In this document: one piece after another, positions 25,054-33,408 of the stretch
How positions within the stretch are numbered: the first letter of the stretch is position 1
How the letters are laid out: every line of letters starts with the position of its first letter
Source: Chloroflexi bacterium OLB14
GTDB lineage: Bacteria; Chloroflexota; Anaerolineae; Anaerolineales; Villigracilaceae
DNA: 38,498 bases
Reading direction: 5' to 3'
Assembly: GCA_001567105.1 (NCBI GenBank)
Contig: LMZR01000058.1
Location: 1 to 38,498, forward strand
The notes under the pieces: generated by a model
Databases searched by the model: none
Told to the model about the DNA's origin: nothing
What the model saw: only the letters and a program-made list of their open reading frames with translations
Made by a program: the position numbers and the translations under genes

Positions 25054-26283
25054 ATGACTCTTCCAACCTACCATCTCAACATCAATGACCCTGAATTTAT
25101 TGCCAAGCCATACGCGCAATTAAAAACTTTGCGTCAAGAAATGCCTGTTTATCGTGATGAAGTGTGGAATAAAGTTTTTTTCAACTTATATTCTGATGTT
25201 GCTTCATTATTAAAAGATAAACGACTTGGGCGCACTATGTTGCACAGATATTCGCGTGAAGAAATTGGCTGGCCCCCACCAGATCCAAAATTAGCAGGCT
25301 TTCGTAGTTATCAAGATAATGTCTTTATGGATATGGAAGGCGAATCACATTCGCGCATTCGTTCATTGGTCACAAAAGTTTTTACACCAAAACGTGTTGA
25401 AAGTTTGCGTGCGAAATTAGAATCCACAACGCATAAGTTAATTGATGCTGTTGAAAAAAATGGTGCGTGCAATTTCGTCAGTGATATTGCTGAACCTTTG
25501 CCCGTCATTATGATTGCTGATTTGCTTGGCATTCCTGAAGAACATCGTGCAATGTTGCGTCCTTGGTCTGCGGCGATTGTCAAAATGTATGAACTCGGTT
25601 ACAGCGATGAACAAATCAATGAAGCCAACAAAGCCGCTGTTGATTTTATGAATCTAATTGGCGAGTTAGCAAATGAACGCAGAAAAAATCCGCAAGATGA
25701 TTTAATCACTGATTTAGTGCAAGTTGAAAGTGCTGGCGAAAAATTAACTGAAAATGAAATGCGTGCAACTGCAATTTTTCTTTTGAATGCTGGGCATGAG
25801 GCAACGGTCAATGGTTCGGCGTTGGGGTTAATGTCACTTTTTCAGAATCAGAATCAATTTGAAATCATGAAAGAAGCGGTGCATCAAAATAATCAAGCAT
25901 TAATCAAAACAGCGGTTGATGAAATGTTGCGTTACGAAACTCCACTTCCGATGTTTGAAAGATATGTTTTAGAAGATATGGAAATTAATGGCGTGCAACT
26001 TAAACGTGGCGATGAAGTGGCGTTGATGTATATCTCTGGCAATCATGATGAAAAACGCTTCACGCAACCAGACGAGTTGGTTCTGTCTCGTCAAGATAAT
26101 CCTTTGCTGACGTTTGGTCTTGGCACGCATTATTGTTTAGGTGCTCCATTAGCAAGATTAGAGTTGCAAGTTTTGTTTAGTGTTTTGATTAAGCGTTTGC
26201 CCAATTTAGAATCAAATGGTGATGCTGTTTTTTCAAAAGGTTTTGTGATTCGTGGTTTAGAAAGTTTGCCGATAAAGTTCTAA
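25054..26283 (+). CDS. Cytochrome P450 (bacterial class I type)
   Basis: 409 residues, soluble. The I-helix motif is AGHEAT (246-251), the ExxR of the K helix is in EMLRYETP, and the haem loop is LTFGLGTHYCLGAPLARLE with Cys361 as the iron ligand. The length and the lack of a membrane anchor fit bacterial class I P450s such as CYP107/CYP102-unrelated soluble forms. Such enzymes hydroxylate small molecules with electrons from ferredoxin and its reductase; none is encoded in the window. It is followed, 91 nt on, by a dienelactone-hydrolase-like gene, so both may serve a degradation pathway. Confidence 0.93.
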   Translation: MTLPTYHLNINDPEFIAKPYAQLKTLRQEMPVYRDEVWNKVFFNLYSDVASLLKDKRLGRTMLHRYSREEIGWPPPDPKLAGFRSYQDNVFMDMEGESHSRIRSLVTKVFTPKRVESLRAKLESTTHKLIDAVEKNGACNFVSDIAEPLPVIMIADLLGIPEEHRAMLRPWSAAIVKMYELGYSDEQINEANKAAVDFMNLIGELANERRKNPQDDLITDLVQVESAGEKLTENEMRATAIFLLNAGHEATVNGSALGLMSLFQNQNQFEIMKEAVHQNNQALIKTAVDEMLRYETPLPMFERYVLEDMEINGVQLKRGDEVALMYISGNHDEKRFTQPDELVLSRQDNPLLTFGLGTHYCLGAPLARLELQVLFSVLIKRLPNLESNGDAVFSKGFVIRGLESLPIKF

Positions 26284-26374
26284 TTTAAGTACAGCGATAT
26301 TTATGTCGCTTGTAATTGCAAGATAAACGCCACAAGGGCACGATGTCTTGCGGTACATTTATAAAGGAGACCTC

Positions 26375-27124
26375 ATGCACACAACCGACAAATACACAGG
26401 CGTTCATGCAGAAACAGTGATGATGAAAGGCGCGAATGGTGATGAAATCAATGCCTATCTTGCGCGACCATTAGGTGACGGGAAATTTCCTGCTATGGTG
26501 TTGGCACATCACATGCCTGGTTGGGATGAATGGTATCGTGAAGCAACATATAAATTTGCAGATCATGGTTTTATTACGATGACTCCGAATTTATATTTTC
26601 GCTCAGGGCATGGCACACCAGAAGATGTGGCGGCGAAAGTCCGTACTGAGGGTGGCATATCTGATGACCAAGCCGTTGCTGATTTAGAAGGCGCGATGAA
26701 ATTTATTCGTGGCTTAGATAATTTCAATGGCAAAGTTGGAATTTTTGGTACCTGCTCAGGTGGGCGACATGCTTATCTAACTGCTTGCCGAGTAAAAGGT
26801 TTTGATGCGATTATTGATTGTTGGGGTGGAAATGTTGTTATGGAAAAAGTAAATGCAAAAATGCCAGTCTCGCCACATGAATATACAAAAGATTTATCTT
26901 GCCCTATTTTAGGTTTGTTTGGTGAAGAAGATTCAAGCCCAACGCCTGAGCAAGTGAAAATCCATGAAGATGAATTAAAGAAGCATGGCAAGAATTATGA
27001 ATTTCACATGTACCCCAATGCTGGGCATGGATTCTTTTATTATCACCGCCCTGCTTATCGTGTGGAGCAAACGTTAGATGGTTGGAAAAAAATCTTTGCG
27101 TTTTTGGAAAAGAATTTAAGTTAA
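26375..27124 (+). CDS. Dienelactone hydrolase family protein
   Basis: 249 residues from the ATG at 26375, chosen because AAAGGAGACC lies directly upstream. Alpha/beta hydrolase with the DLH-type nucleophile elbow GTCSGGRH (Cys), the acid in FGEEDSSPTPEQ and the His in NAGHGFFYYHRPAY. N-terminal strand motif AYLARPLGDGKFPAMVLAHH given in parts is typical. Family members open dienelactones or hydrolyse esters. A palindromic repeat follows at 27127-27222. Confidence 0.88.
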   Translation: MHTTDKYTGVHAETVMMKGANGDEINAYLARPLGDGKFPAMVLAHHMPGWDEWYREATYKFADHGFITMTPNLYFRSGHGTPEDVAAKVRTEGGISDDQAVADLEGAMKFIRGLDNFNGKVGIFGTCSGGRHAYLTACRVKGFDAIIDCWGGNVVMEKVNAKMPVSPHEYTKDLSCPILGLFGEEDSSPTPEQVKIHEDELKKHGKNYEFHMYPNAGHGFFYYHRPAYRVEQTLDGWKKIFAFLEKNLS

Positions 27125-27126
27125 TC

Positions 27127-27222
27127 CGTCATTGCGAGGAGGGCATACTTCCCGACGAAGCAATCTTATGATTATGTTGGAGATTGCTTCAGGCAAAAAC
27201 AAGAACGCCCTCGCAATGACGA
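27127..27222. repeat. Palindromic repeat CGTCATTGCGAGG / CTCGCAATGACG
   Basis: CGTCATTGCGAGG at 27127 pairs with CCTCGCAATGACG ending at 27221; inside, GAAGCAATCT pairs with AGATTGCTTC. This long palindrome is of a kind found dispersed in many bacterial genomes. It lies between the dienelactone hydrolase and a small gene and may end transcription. Confidence 0.8.
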
Positions 27223-27241
27223 ATTTTGTAAAGGAGAAATT

Positions 27242-27508
27242 ATGTGCACAATGATTACACAATCTGTCAAAATAGTGGGCAGTGGAAAACATAATAATGA
27301 ATGGATTAAGTTACAGCAAGCCAATGTATCTTTTGACCATCCATTCCATGCACCATACGAGCATACGCTGAATATTGACTTTGTAAATGAATCTCAACGC
27401 GTGGCTGTAGAATTAAGCGAATCTGCCGCACGAGATTTGGTGCAAACGATTCTGTCAGTTTTGCATCAAGCGGAAGCAGAAGGGCATATAGGAAAACAAT
27501 CTGCATAA
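27242..27508 (+). CDS. Conserved small protein (DUF6295-like)
   Basis: 88 residues, no membrane segment. The sequence MCTMITQSVKIVGSGK, then WIKLQQANVSFDHPFHAP, then LNIDFVN and VAVELSESAARDLVQTIL fits what I recall of the DUF6295 family; this is from memory and not checked. No catalytic motif is evident apart from His/Asp residues in FDHPFHAPYEH. AAAGGAG precedes the ATG. It directly joins the next gene with no gap, so the two are probably translated together. Function unknown. Confidence 0.65.
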   Translation: MCTMITQSVKIVGSGKHNNEWIKLQQANVSFDHPFHAPYEHTLNIDFVNESQRVAVELSESAARDLVQTILSVLHQAEAEGHIGKQSA

Positions 27509-27961
27509 ATGAAAAGGCTTTCTGGAGTTTTGACTCGTGGGCATCAGGTGGCTTCTCGCCCATCTAAAGATTATCCATACAGTACCTTAGAAAAGCAAAA
27601 ACCGTATTTCAAGCAATTAGGTTTAGATTTATATCCATATTTCAATGGAACACTAAATATTTCCATTGCTCCACTAATATTTAGAATGATAAAGCCAGAA
27701 TTTACATTTGAGAAAGTTGGGTGGACTGACTTACACCCACCCGAGACGTTTTCATTCTCACGTTGCAAAGTCATGTTCAAAAGTAAAGAATACGCAGGTT
27801 GGGTGTATTATCCACACCCAGAGACAAAGAAAAATCACTTTCAAAATCCATCGTTGATGGAGGTGATTACTTTTGAAGTTGAGAACATTCGGTATGGTGA
27901 TAATGTAGAGGTCGAGATTAATCCAGTTGAGATAGAGGTTGAAGGTCAAGCACCAAGTTGA
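27509..27961 (+). CDS. Hypothetical protein, GTLN motif (possibly CTP-dependent riboflavin kinase-like fold)
   Basis: 150 residues, soluble. It starts with LSGVLTRGHQVASRPS and contains FNGTLNISIAP, HPPETFSFSRCKV, GWVYYPHPETKKNHFQ and a YGDNVEVEI end. The GTLN motif and the final beta strand resemble archaeal CTP-dependent riboflavin kinases (DUF120), but the similarity is too thin for a firm call. Adjacent to the preceding small gene, with no spacer. Function unknown. Confidence 0.6.
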   Translation: MKRLSGVLTRGHQVASRPSKDYPYSTLEKQKPYFKQLGLDLYPYFNGTLNISIAPLIFRMIKPEFTFEKVGWTDLHPPETFSFSRCKVMFKSKEYAGWVYYPHPETKKNHFQNPSLMEVITFEVENIRYGDNVEVEINPVEIEVEGQAPS

Positions 27962-28055
27962 AGTAAGTCAGGAAGCGTTTTTTCATCACCCATAAGTTCT
28001 ATAACAATATTTTTTTTCACTGTGTCAGGTACAATTATGGTGAAAAAGGAAACCA

Positions 28056-28796
28056 ATGCGCATTGCTTTTATTTCAGATATTCATGGAAGTTTTACAGCA
28101 CTTGAGGCTGTACTAAATGATATTAAAAAACAAAAGGTTGATCAGATTATTTGTTTGGGCGACACAGTAAGTTTGGGTCCGCAACCGCGTGAAGTGTTAG
28201 ATGCATTGCATGAAATAAAAAGTATCAACATTAAGGGGAACCATGATGGGGCAATACTTGAGCCTGAAAAAGCCGCGCAGTATGAAATTACTGAACATTT
28301 GATTCCTGATTTGTATTGGGGACGAGACCGTCTTTCGAAAGCAGATTTTGATTTTATGAATTCGTTTGTAGAAACTCACTCTTTGACTTTTCCAAACGGA
28401 ATACAGTTGCTGGCTTTTCATGGTTCGCCTCTTTCGACTACCCATTTGATTCAAGCGACTACAGATTCTGCTTTGCTGGATGCTTATTTTGCAAATCAAA
28501 CTGCTTCTGTATTAATCGGTGGACATTCGCACATTCAAATGCAAAGGCGTTATGGCGAGAAATTAATTTTGAACTCTGGTAGTGTGGGTAATGCTTTTGT
28601 ATTCGCATTTTCGCCTGGTAATCCGCCACGCTTGTTGCCATGGGCTGAGTATGCTATTTTAGAGCAAGTAGGAAGTTCTTTTAGTGTAGATTTACGGCGG
28701 GTTTATTTTGATATTCCGAAATTTGTGAAAGTAGTAAAAGAGAGTGACTTGCCTGGTAAAGAATGGTGGGTAAGGCAGTATTACGGAAGCTTTTAA
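28056..28796 (+). CDS. Metallophosphoesterase family protein (YfcE-like)
   Basis: 246 residues. The calcineurin-like motifs are in order: FISDIHGS (Asp and His), LGDTVSLGPQP, IKGNHDG, LLAFHGSP and IGGHSHIQMQ, with the NSGSVGN stretch near the end. They coordinate two metals. The family hydrolyses phosphodiesters or phosphomonoesters; closest in type to YfcE/MJ0936-like phosphoesterases. AAAGGAAA precedes the start. It stands alone between two spacers; a TACAAT at about 28029 might be its -10 box. Confidence 0.88.
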   Translation: MRIAFISDIHGSFTALEAVLNDIKKQKVDQIICLGDTVSLGPQPREVLDALHEIKSINIKGNHDGAILEPEKAAQYEITEHLIPDLYWGRDRLSKADFDFMNSFVETHSLTFPNGIQLLAFHGSPLSTTHLIQATTDSALLDAYFANQTASVLIGGHSHIQMQRRYGEKLILNSGSVGNAFVFAFSPGNPPRLLPWAEYAILEQVGSSFSVDLRRVYFDIPKFVKVVKESDLPGKEWWVRQYYGSF

Positions 28797-28879
28797 TAAT
28801 TGTTTTCAAACCTATTTCTATCTCGATTTTTTTCACGGTGTGCCGCAGAAGGGGTTAGCATAGACTTAATTTAATAGAG

Positions 28880-28885
28880 TAAAAT
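28880..28885 (+). promoter_or_regulatory. -10 box of the TIR-WD40 gene, leaderless arrangement
   Basis: AGTAAAAT ends 8 nt before the ATG and no Shine-Dalgarno sequence is present. Confidence 0.4.
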
Positions 28886-28893
28886 TAAATTTA

Positions 28894-31889
28894 ATGACAG
28901 AGAGCAAGAAGTCAACAGTCTTTATTTCTTATTCGCGCAAAAATAAGGCATTTGTGCGAAAATTAGATGCCGCGCTTGAAGAACAAGGAATTAATGCATG
29001 GGTGGATTGGGAAGGCATTCCTTTAAGCACTGATTGGATGGTTGAGATTGCAAAAGGTATTGTTGCGGCAGATGCTTTTCTATTTGTCATTAGCCCCGAT
29101 GCTTTAGATTCGGAATATTGTTTGAAAGAATTAGAATTAGCAATTTCAGAAAATAAAAAAATAATTCCAATTGTATATTCGGAACCTGAAAAACGAAAAA
29201 AAATTCACCCACGCTTGGCATCAGCAAATTGGGTTTTCTTACGCCCTAAAAAAAGAAAAATTTATAGACGTTATTCCCAAAATTATTGAAACAATTTTCA
29301 CTGATTTTAATTGGGTTAGTGAACATACACGCTTGTTACAGCGCGCTATTGAGTGGGATAAAAATAATAGAAATGTTAGCTACTTGTTACAAGGCACCGA
29401 ATTAGAGAATGCCGAAAAATGGATGACGGAATCTACAACTGATATAAAAACGTCAGGTAACTTTGTTGCAAGCTGAATATATTCGAGCTAGTCGAGAAGG
29501 CACAAGTCGCCGTCAGAAAAGATTTACTTTCACTATTGGGTTCGCAATGCTAGTGAGCATCTTGTTATTCATTTTTTCAGTCAGCCAATGGAGGCAATCA
29601 ATTGAGAATATGCACTTGGCACAAGAAAACGCTCTAATTGCCGCCGCAAATGAAAGAATTGCTAAAGAACAACAGTTGGTAGCAGAGGAAAATGCGCGGC
29701 TAGTTTTGGAAAACGAGAATAAAGTTAAAGCACAACGCAGTACTGCCTTAGCATTAGCGTATAGCGAACGCCCTAGTAATTTAGACATCAGCACGCTGTT
29801 AGCATTGGAATCGCTTACTCGCTTTGAATCAGATGAAGCAAAAGCCATACTGCGTAATAACATTAGTAAAATGCCAATTCCAGTAGCACAACTACACCAT
29901 ACTGACAGAATTTGGAATTTGATACTATCAAACGATGGGCAATATTTTATCAGCGCAAGTGCAGATGATTCGGCTTGTGTGTGGACAGTGAGCGGAGAAA
30001 AGAAATTCTGTGTTACTCACACAGATGATGTAACTGACGTTCTAACAACAAAAGATGATGCATTATTAATCACTGCTGGACGAGATGGCTATGTAAAATT
30101 TTGGAACTTCAGTGATGGCAGTGCCGTAAATGAATTTAATGTAAAGTCTCCCATCTATGATATTGATATAAATATGCAAAACAGTTTATTAATTGCAGGG
30201 CGTGAAGATGGTTTTGTTTCAGTTATCAATTTAAAATCAAATATCCCCACTTACACTTTTGATTTCAATCGTGGTGCTGTCACCACTGTTAAATTTCACC
30301 CAAATGGAATCTGGGCAAGTGTTGGCACAAAAGAAGGTAGAGTACGTGTATGGAGAGTGCAAACTGGTCAACTCGAATCAGGACCACGCCATGAGGCGGA
30401 AGTTTTCAACCTAGCTATCAGCCCTAATGGAAAAGTGATGGTATCAGTTGGTGCAGACAGTACAGCCAGAATCGCACGTGCGGAATCAGGCAAAGAAACT
30501 CATATACTGAAGCATCCTGATTGGGTAGAAGATGTTGCCTTTAGCCCGAATGGCTTATGGTTTGCAACAGCTTCAGATGACAAAATTATCCGCGTATTTG
30601 ATACCGAAACAGGCATCGAAAAATTACGCATGTATCATAGCAGTTTTGTACAACGCGTAAAAATTAGCCCAGACGGAAATTGGATTGTGAGTACCAGTTA
30701 TGATCTAACCGCCCGTATATGGGATTCGCGTACAGGCGCATTGGTATTAGAAGCCTCGCTAGATGGCATAGGTTCAGCTTTATTATTTAGCCAAGATGGA
30801 AAACACATCATCGTTGGCGATAGAGATGGAAATATCACCATTTGGGATATTTCCATCTTGTATTCGCAGATTGGCCATATCGAATTTGAAGAATTTGTTA
30901 ACCGCATCAAATTCGACCCTGACGGCAGTCGCATATTAATTAACTCAGACGACAAACTTGTATGGCAATTACCATACAGCCAAGTTACACTTACCAACCA
31001 AGGTGAAACAGGTAAGCCAGTTTTCTCCACAAATAACTTAACCTCATTGTTAGAAATCAGCCCCAACTCAAAATGGATTGCGGTTTCAGAAAATTCAGAA
31101 TTAAATCAATCACAAGCTATTCTATTTAATTTTGAAAGCCTTGTAAAAAATGCACTACCACACACATCAGATTTAACTAGCTTATCATTCAACCCCACCA
31201 ATCAATTTCTAGTCACCACAAATATTGATAGCCATGAAGTTTATATCTGGGATATTGAAACAGGCAACAAAATAAAAACGATTACTTTCGATGAAGAAGT
31301 GTTTACAGCAACATTTAATCCTAAAGATTCAACTGTAGCCATTGGCTTAAGTGACAAAATAATCATTTGGAATATAAGCGCCGACCAAGAAATCATGCGT
31401 TTATTTCATACAGGGCATATCAATATACTTGCCTTCAATATGCAAGGTTCGTTATTAGCTAGCGCCAGTTCTGATGGCAGTATAAACATTTGGGATTTGA
31501 ACCAAAAAGAAGTAAACAATTCAAAGTATAAATTCAATCAAAATAGCATAATAACCGCGTTAGATTTCAGCTCAAATAAAAACTGGCTCGCATCTGCTAG
31601 CGAAGATGGTTTTGTATATCTTTTTGATATAAACATAGGTGAAGAAATACTTCGCATTCCACATGGCGATGCTGTTACAGGTTTAGATTTTTCACCAGAT
31701 GAAATGCTACTCGCTACAGCTACTCGAAAAACGCTTCAAATTTTTGACCTCAACTTGCTGTCTCCAATTTCAAATAACGACTTATCTCACACTGCCTGCT
31801 CACGCCTCACCCGCAACCTAACCCAAAGCGAATGGAATTCATTCTTCCCACAAGAAGACTATCAAATACTATGCCCAGATTTACCCTAA
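28894..31889 (+). CDS. TIR domain - transmembrane - WD40 double propeller protein (two frameshifts)
   Basis: Corrected length is about 997 residues. TIR domain at 7-150: TVFISYSRKN, WVDWEGIPLSTDW, FLFVISPDAL, and YCLKEL with Glu79 as the expected NADase residue. Then a linker (SEHTRLLQRAIEWDKN, LLQGTELENAEKW, LLQAEYIRAS), one transmembrane helix at about 208-228, a coiled coil rich in Glu/Ala/Asn, and 14-15 WD40 repeats, enough for two seven-bladed propellers. No NTPase domain lies between. One extra A in 29248-29254 and one in 29446-29450 break the frame; removing both joins all three pieces. The layout suggests a sensor-effector protein of the defence or signalling type; no partner gene is next to it. 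Confidence 0.85.
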
Positions 31890-31965
31890 AAAAAGAAAAT
31901 GGGTTATAACTAACCATGCCCGTTACTTTTATTAATCCCATATATCTAAGGAGTGTTTATACCCC

Positions 31966-32748
31966 ATGACCAAAATCTACGACCTCTCGCAAGACCTGAA
32001 CGCTGATGCTTCCTTCTGGCCCTTTTACCCGCCTTTTGAAGTGAAGTACATCAAACGCAAAGCAGAACAAGGAGTCAATGCACAATATATTATGACTTCG
32101 AATCACATGGGTACACATTTGGATGCACCCAAACATTTTGTCACCAGTGGCAAAACCATTGAGCAAATTCCAATCGAATGGTGTTATGGACCTGGCGTTA
32201 TCGTTGACTTAAGCGACATGCTTGATGACCTCGGTATGTTTACACCAGAAGATATTGAAAAACGTGCAGATGTACACGAAGGTGATATTTTATTTATCCA
32301 CACAGGTTGGCATAAGTATTCATTCTTTAGCCCAGAAGGTGATGAAGAAAGATATATCCAACGTCACCCAGGTCCGCATTACAGTATTTGTGATTGGCTA
32401 TTAAAGAAAAAGATTCACATCTGGGGCGTGGATATGATTTCAACTGACCATCCAATGAACTTACCGATTGGACGTTTTCTCGGCAAAGGTGGGTTGGAAC
32501 ATTGGCAAAAGGTTCGCAAGCTAACTGAAGAAAAATTTGGCGCAGATAAAATAGATGAACTATTCCCAGATTCTGCTTATCAATTAACGCACAATGCTTT
32601 ATTCCCACATGATTGTATGCACGTTGAAAACCTCGGTGGTGATATTGGATTAAAAGAATTACACAACAAACGCATCACACTCGGCGTATTCCCATGGAAA
32701 TTCAAAGGTGGTGAAGCCGCGTTTTGTAGAGCAGTAGCTTGGGCGTAA
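31966..32748 (+). CDS. Cyclase family protein (kynurenine-formamidase-like)
   Basis: 260 residues. It has the cyclase-family metal motif NHMGTHLDAPKHF (46-58), HxGTHxDxPxH being the signature, and the late VENLGGDIGLKEL block. The family (Pfam Cyclase) includes bacterial kynurenine formamidase (KynB) and isatin hydrolase, which are manganese- or zinc-dependent. The substrate cannot be told. AAGGAG stands before the ATG, and TTATAAC about 60 nt upstream may be its -10 box. Ends 3 nt before palindromic repeat copy B. Confidence 0.85.
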   Translation: MTKIYDLSQDLNADASFWPFYPPFEVKYIKRKAEQGVNAQYIMTSNHMGTHLDAPKHFVTSGKTIEQIPIEWCYGPGVIVDLSDMLDDLGMFTPEDIEKRADVHEGDILFIHTGWHKYSFFSPEGDEERYIQRHPGPHYSICDWLLKKKIHIWGVDMISTDHPMNLPIGRFLGKGGLEHWQKVRKLTEEKFGADKIDELFPDSAYQLTHNALFPHDCMHVENLGGDIGLKELHNKRITLGVFPWKFKGGEAAFCRAVAWA

Positions 32749-32751
32749 GCA

Positions 32752-32925
32752 CCCCGTTGGTCGAGTAGGCGGCGGGAGATAATATTTTTTTGCAAGTCAT
32801 CTTGCCTCCGCCGCCGTATCGAGACCAAAAGTTAACAAGAGTAATTTTGTTATAAAATTCGCTTTTATTCTTGGTGGTCTCGGTACGCCCTTCGCAAAAA
32901 CGCTCAGGGCTACTCGACCACCGAG
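32752..32925. repeat. Bipartite palindromic repeat, copy B
   Basis: CCCGTTGGTCGAGTAGGCGG...CCGCCGTATCGAGACCAA is the left unit; TGGTGGTCTCGGTACGCCC...GGGCTACTCGACCACCGAG is the right one. The spacer has TTATAAAATT. The last 50 bases match those of copy C with a single difference in the loop. Confidence 0.9.
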
Positions 32926-32944
32926 ATTGAATGAAATAAAAATT

Positions 32945-33263
32945 ATGGCATGGATGTATATTCTCAAATGCGCTGATGATTCATATTATGTTGGGTCAAC
33001 AAAAAATCTTGATTTACGAATTGCTCAACACCAATCAGGTAAAGGCTCAAGATATACATCTCGAAGATTACCAGTAGAACTTGTTTATGGTGAAGAATAT
33101 GACAGAGTTGCAGATGCATATTATCGTGAAAAACAAGTCCAAAACTGGAGCAGAGCAAAAAAGAGAAGCATTGATAAATGGAAATGTAGAGTTGCTTCCT
33201 GCGCTTGCTAAAAAGAAGTTTGAAAAGAAACAAAATAACAAAAGCAACCCGTTGGTCGAGTAG
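32945..33263 (+). CDS. GIY-YIG nuclease superfamily protein (frameshifted)
   Basis: Corrected length is about 105 residues. Starts MAWMYILKCADDSYYVGSTKNL, with the GIY-YIG core split as MYIL...YYVGS, followed by LRIAQHQSGKGSRYTSRRLP and YYREKQVQNWSRAK. An extra A in the run 33157-33162 shifts the frame; in the next frame the typical REALINGNVELLPALAKK continues. The restored gene stops at TAG 33261-33263, which belongs to repeat copy C, so the last residues NPLVE are encoded by the repeat. UPF0213-like single-domain nucleases of this size are common; DNA target unknown. It sits exactly between repeat copies B and C. Confidence 0.8.
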
Positions 33264-33398
33264 GCGGTGTTCGTCCGCCGTATCGAGACCAACAGTAATA
33301 TGTAAACGAAAACGAAATTGGAAACTTTAAGTATTTTATAAACTTGTGGTCTCGGTACGCCCTTCGCAAAAGACGCTCAGGGCTACTCGACCACCGAG
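33247..33398. repeat. Bipartite palindromic repeat, copy C
   Basis: Same orientation as copy B. Left unit CCCGTTGGTCGAGTAGGCGG...CCGCCGTATCGAGACCAAC; right unit GTGGTCTCGGTACGCCC...GGGCTACTCGACCACCGAG. The left end lies inside the GIY-YIG reading frame and supplies its stop codon; the right end lies 10 nt before the next start codon. Confidence 0.9.
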
Positions 33399-33408
33399 GA
33401 TGAATATT

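Noticed and set aside
26284..26374. Possible small RNA or riboswitch before the dienelactone hydrolase
   Set aside because: Only one short stem-like stretch (GCGATATTTATGTCGC) is seen; no known riboswitch core could be placed.
29463..31889. WD40 protein as a separate gene from the TIR protein
   Set aside because: Removing one A in each of two runs joins all pieces into a single TIR-TM-WD40 protein with continuous linker homology; the TTG start at 29463 has no ribosome-binding site.
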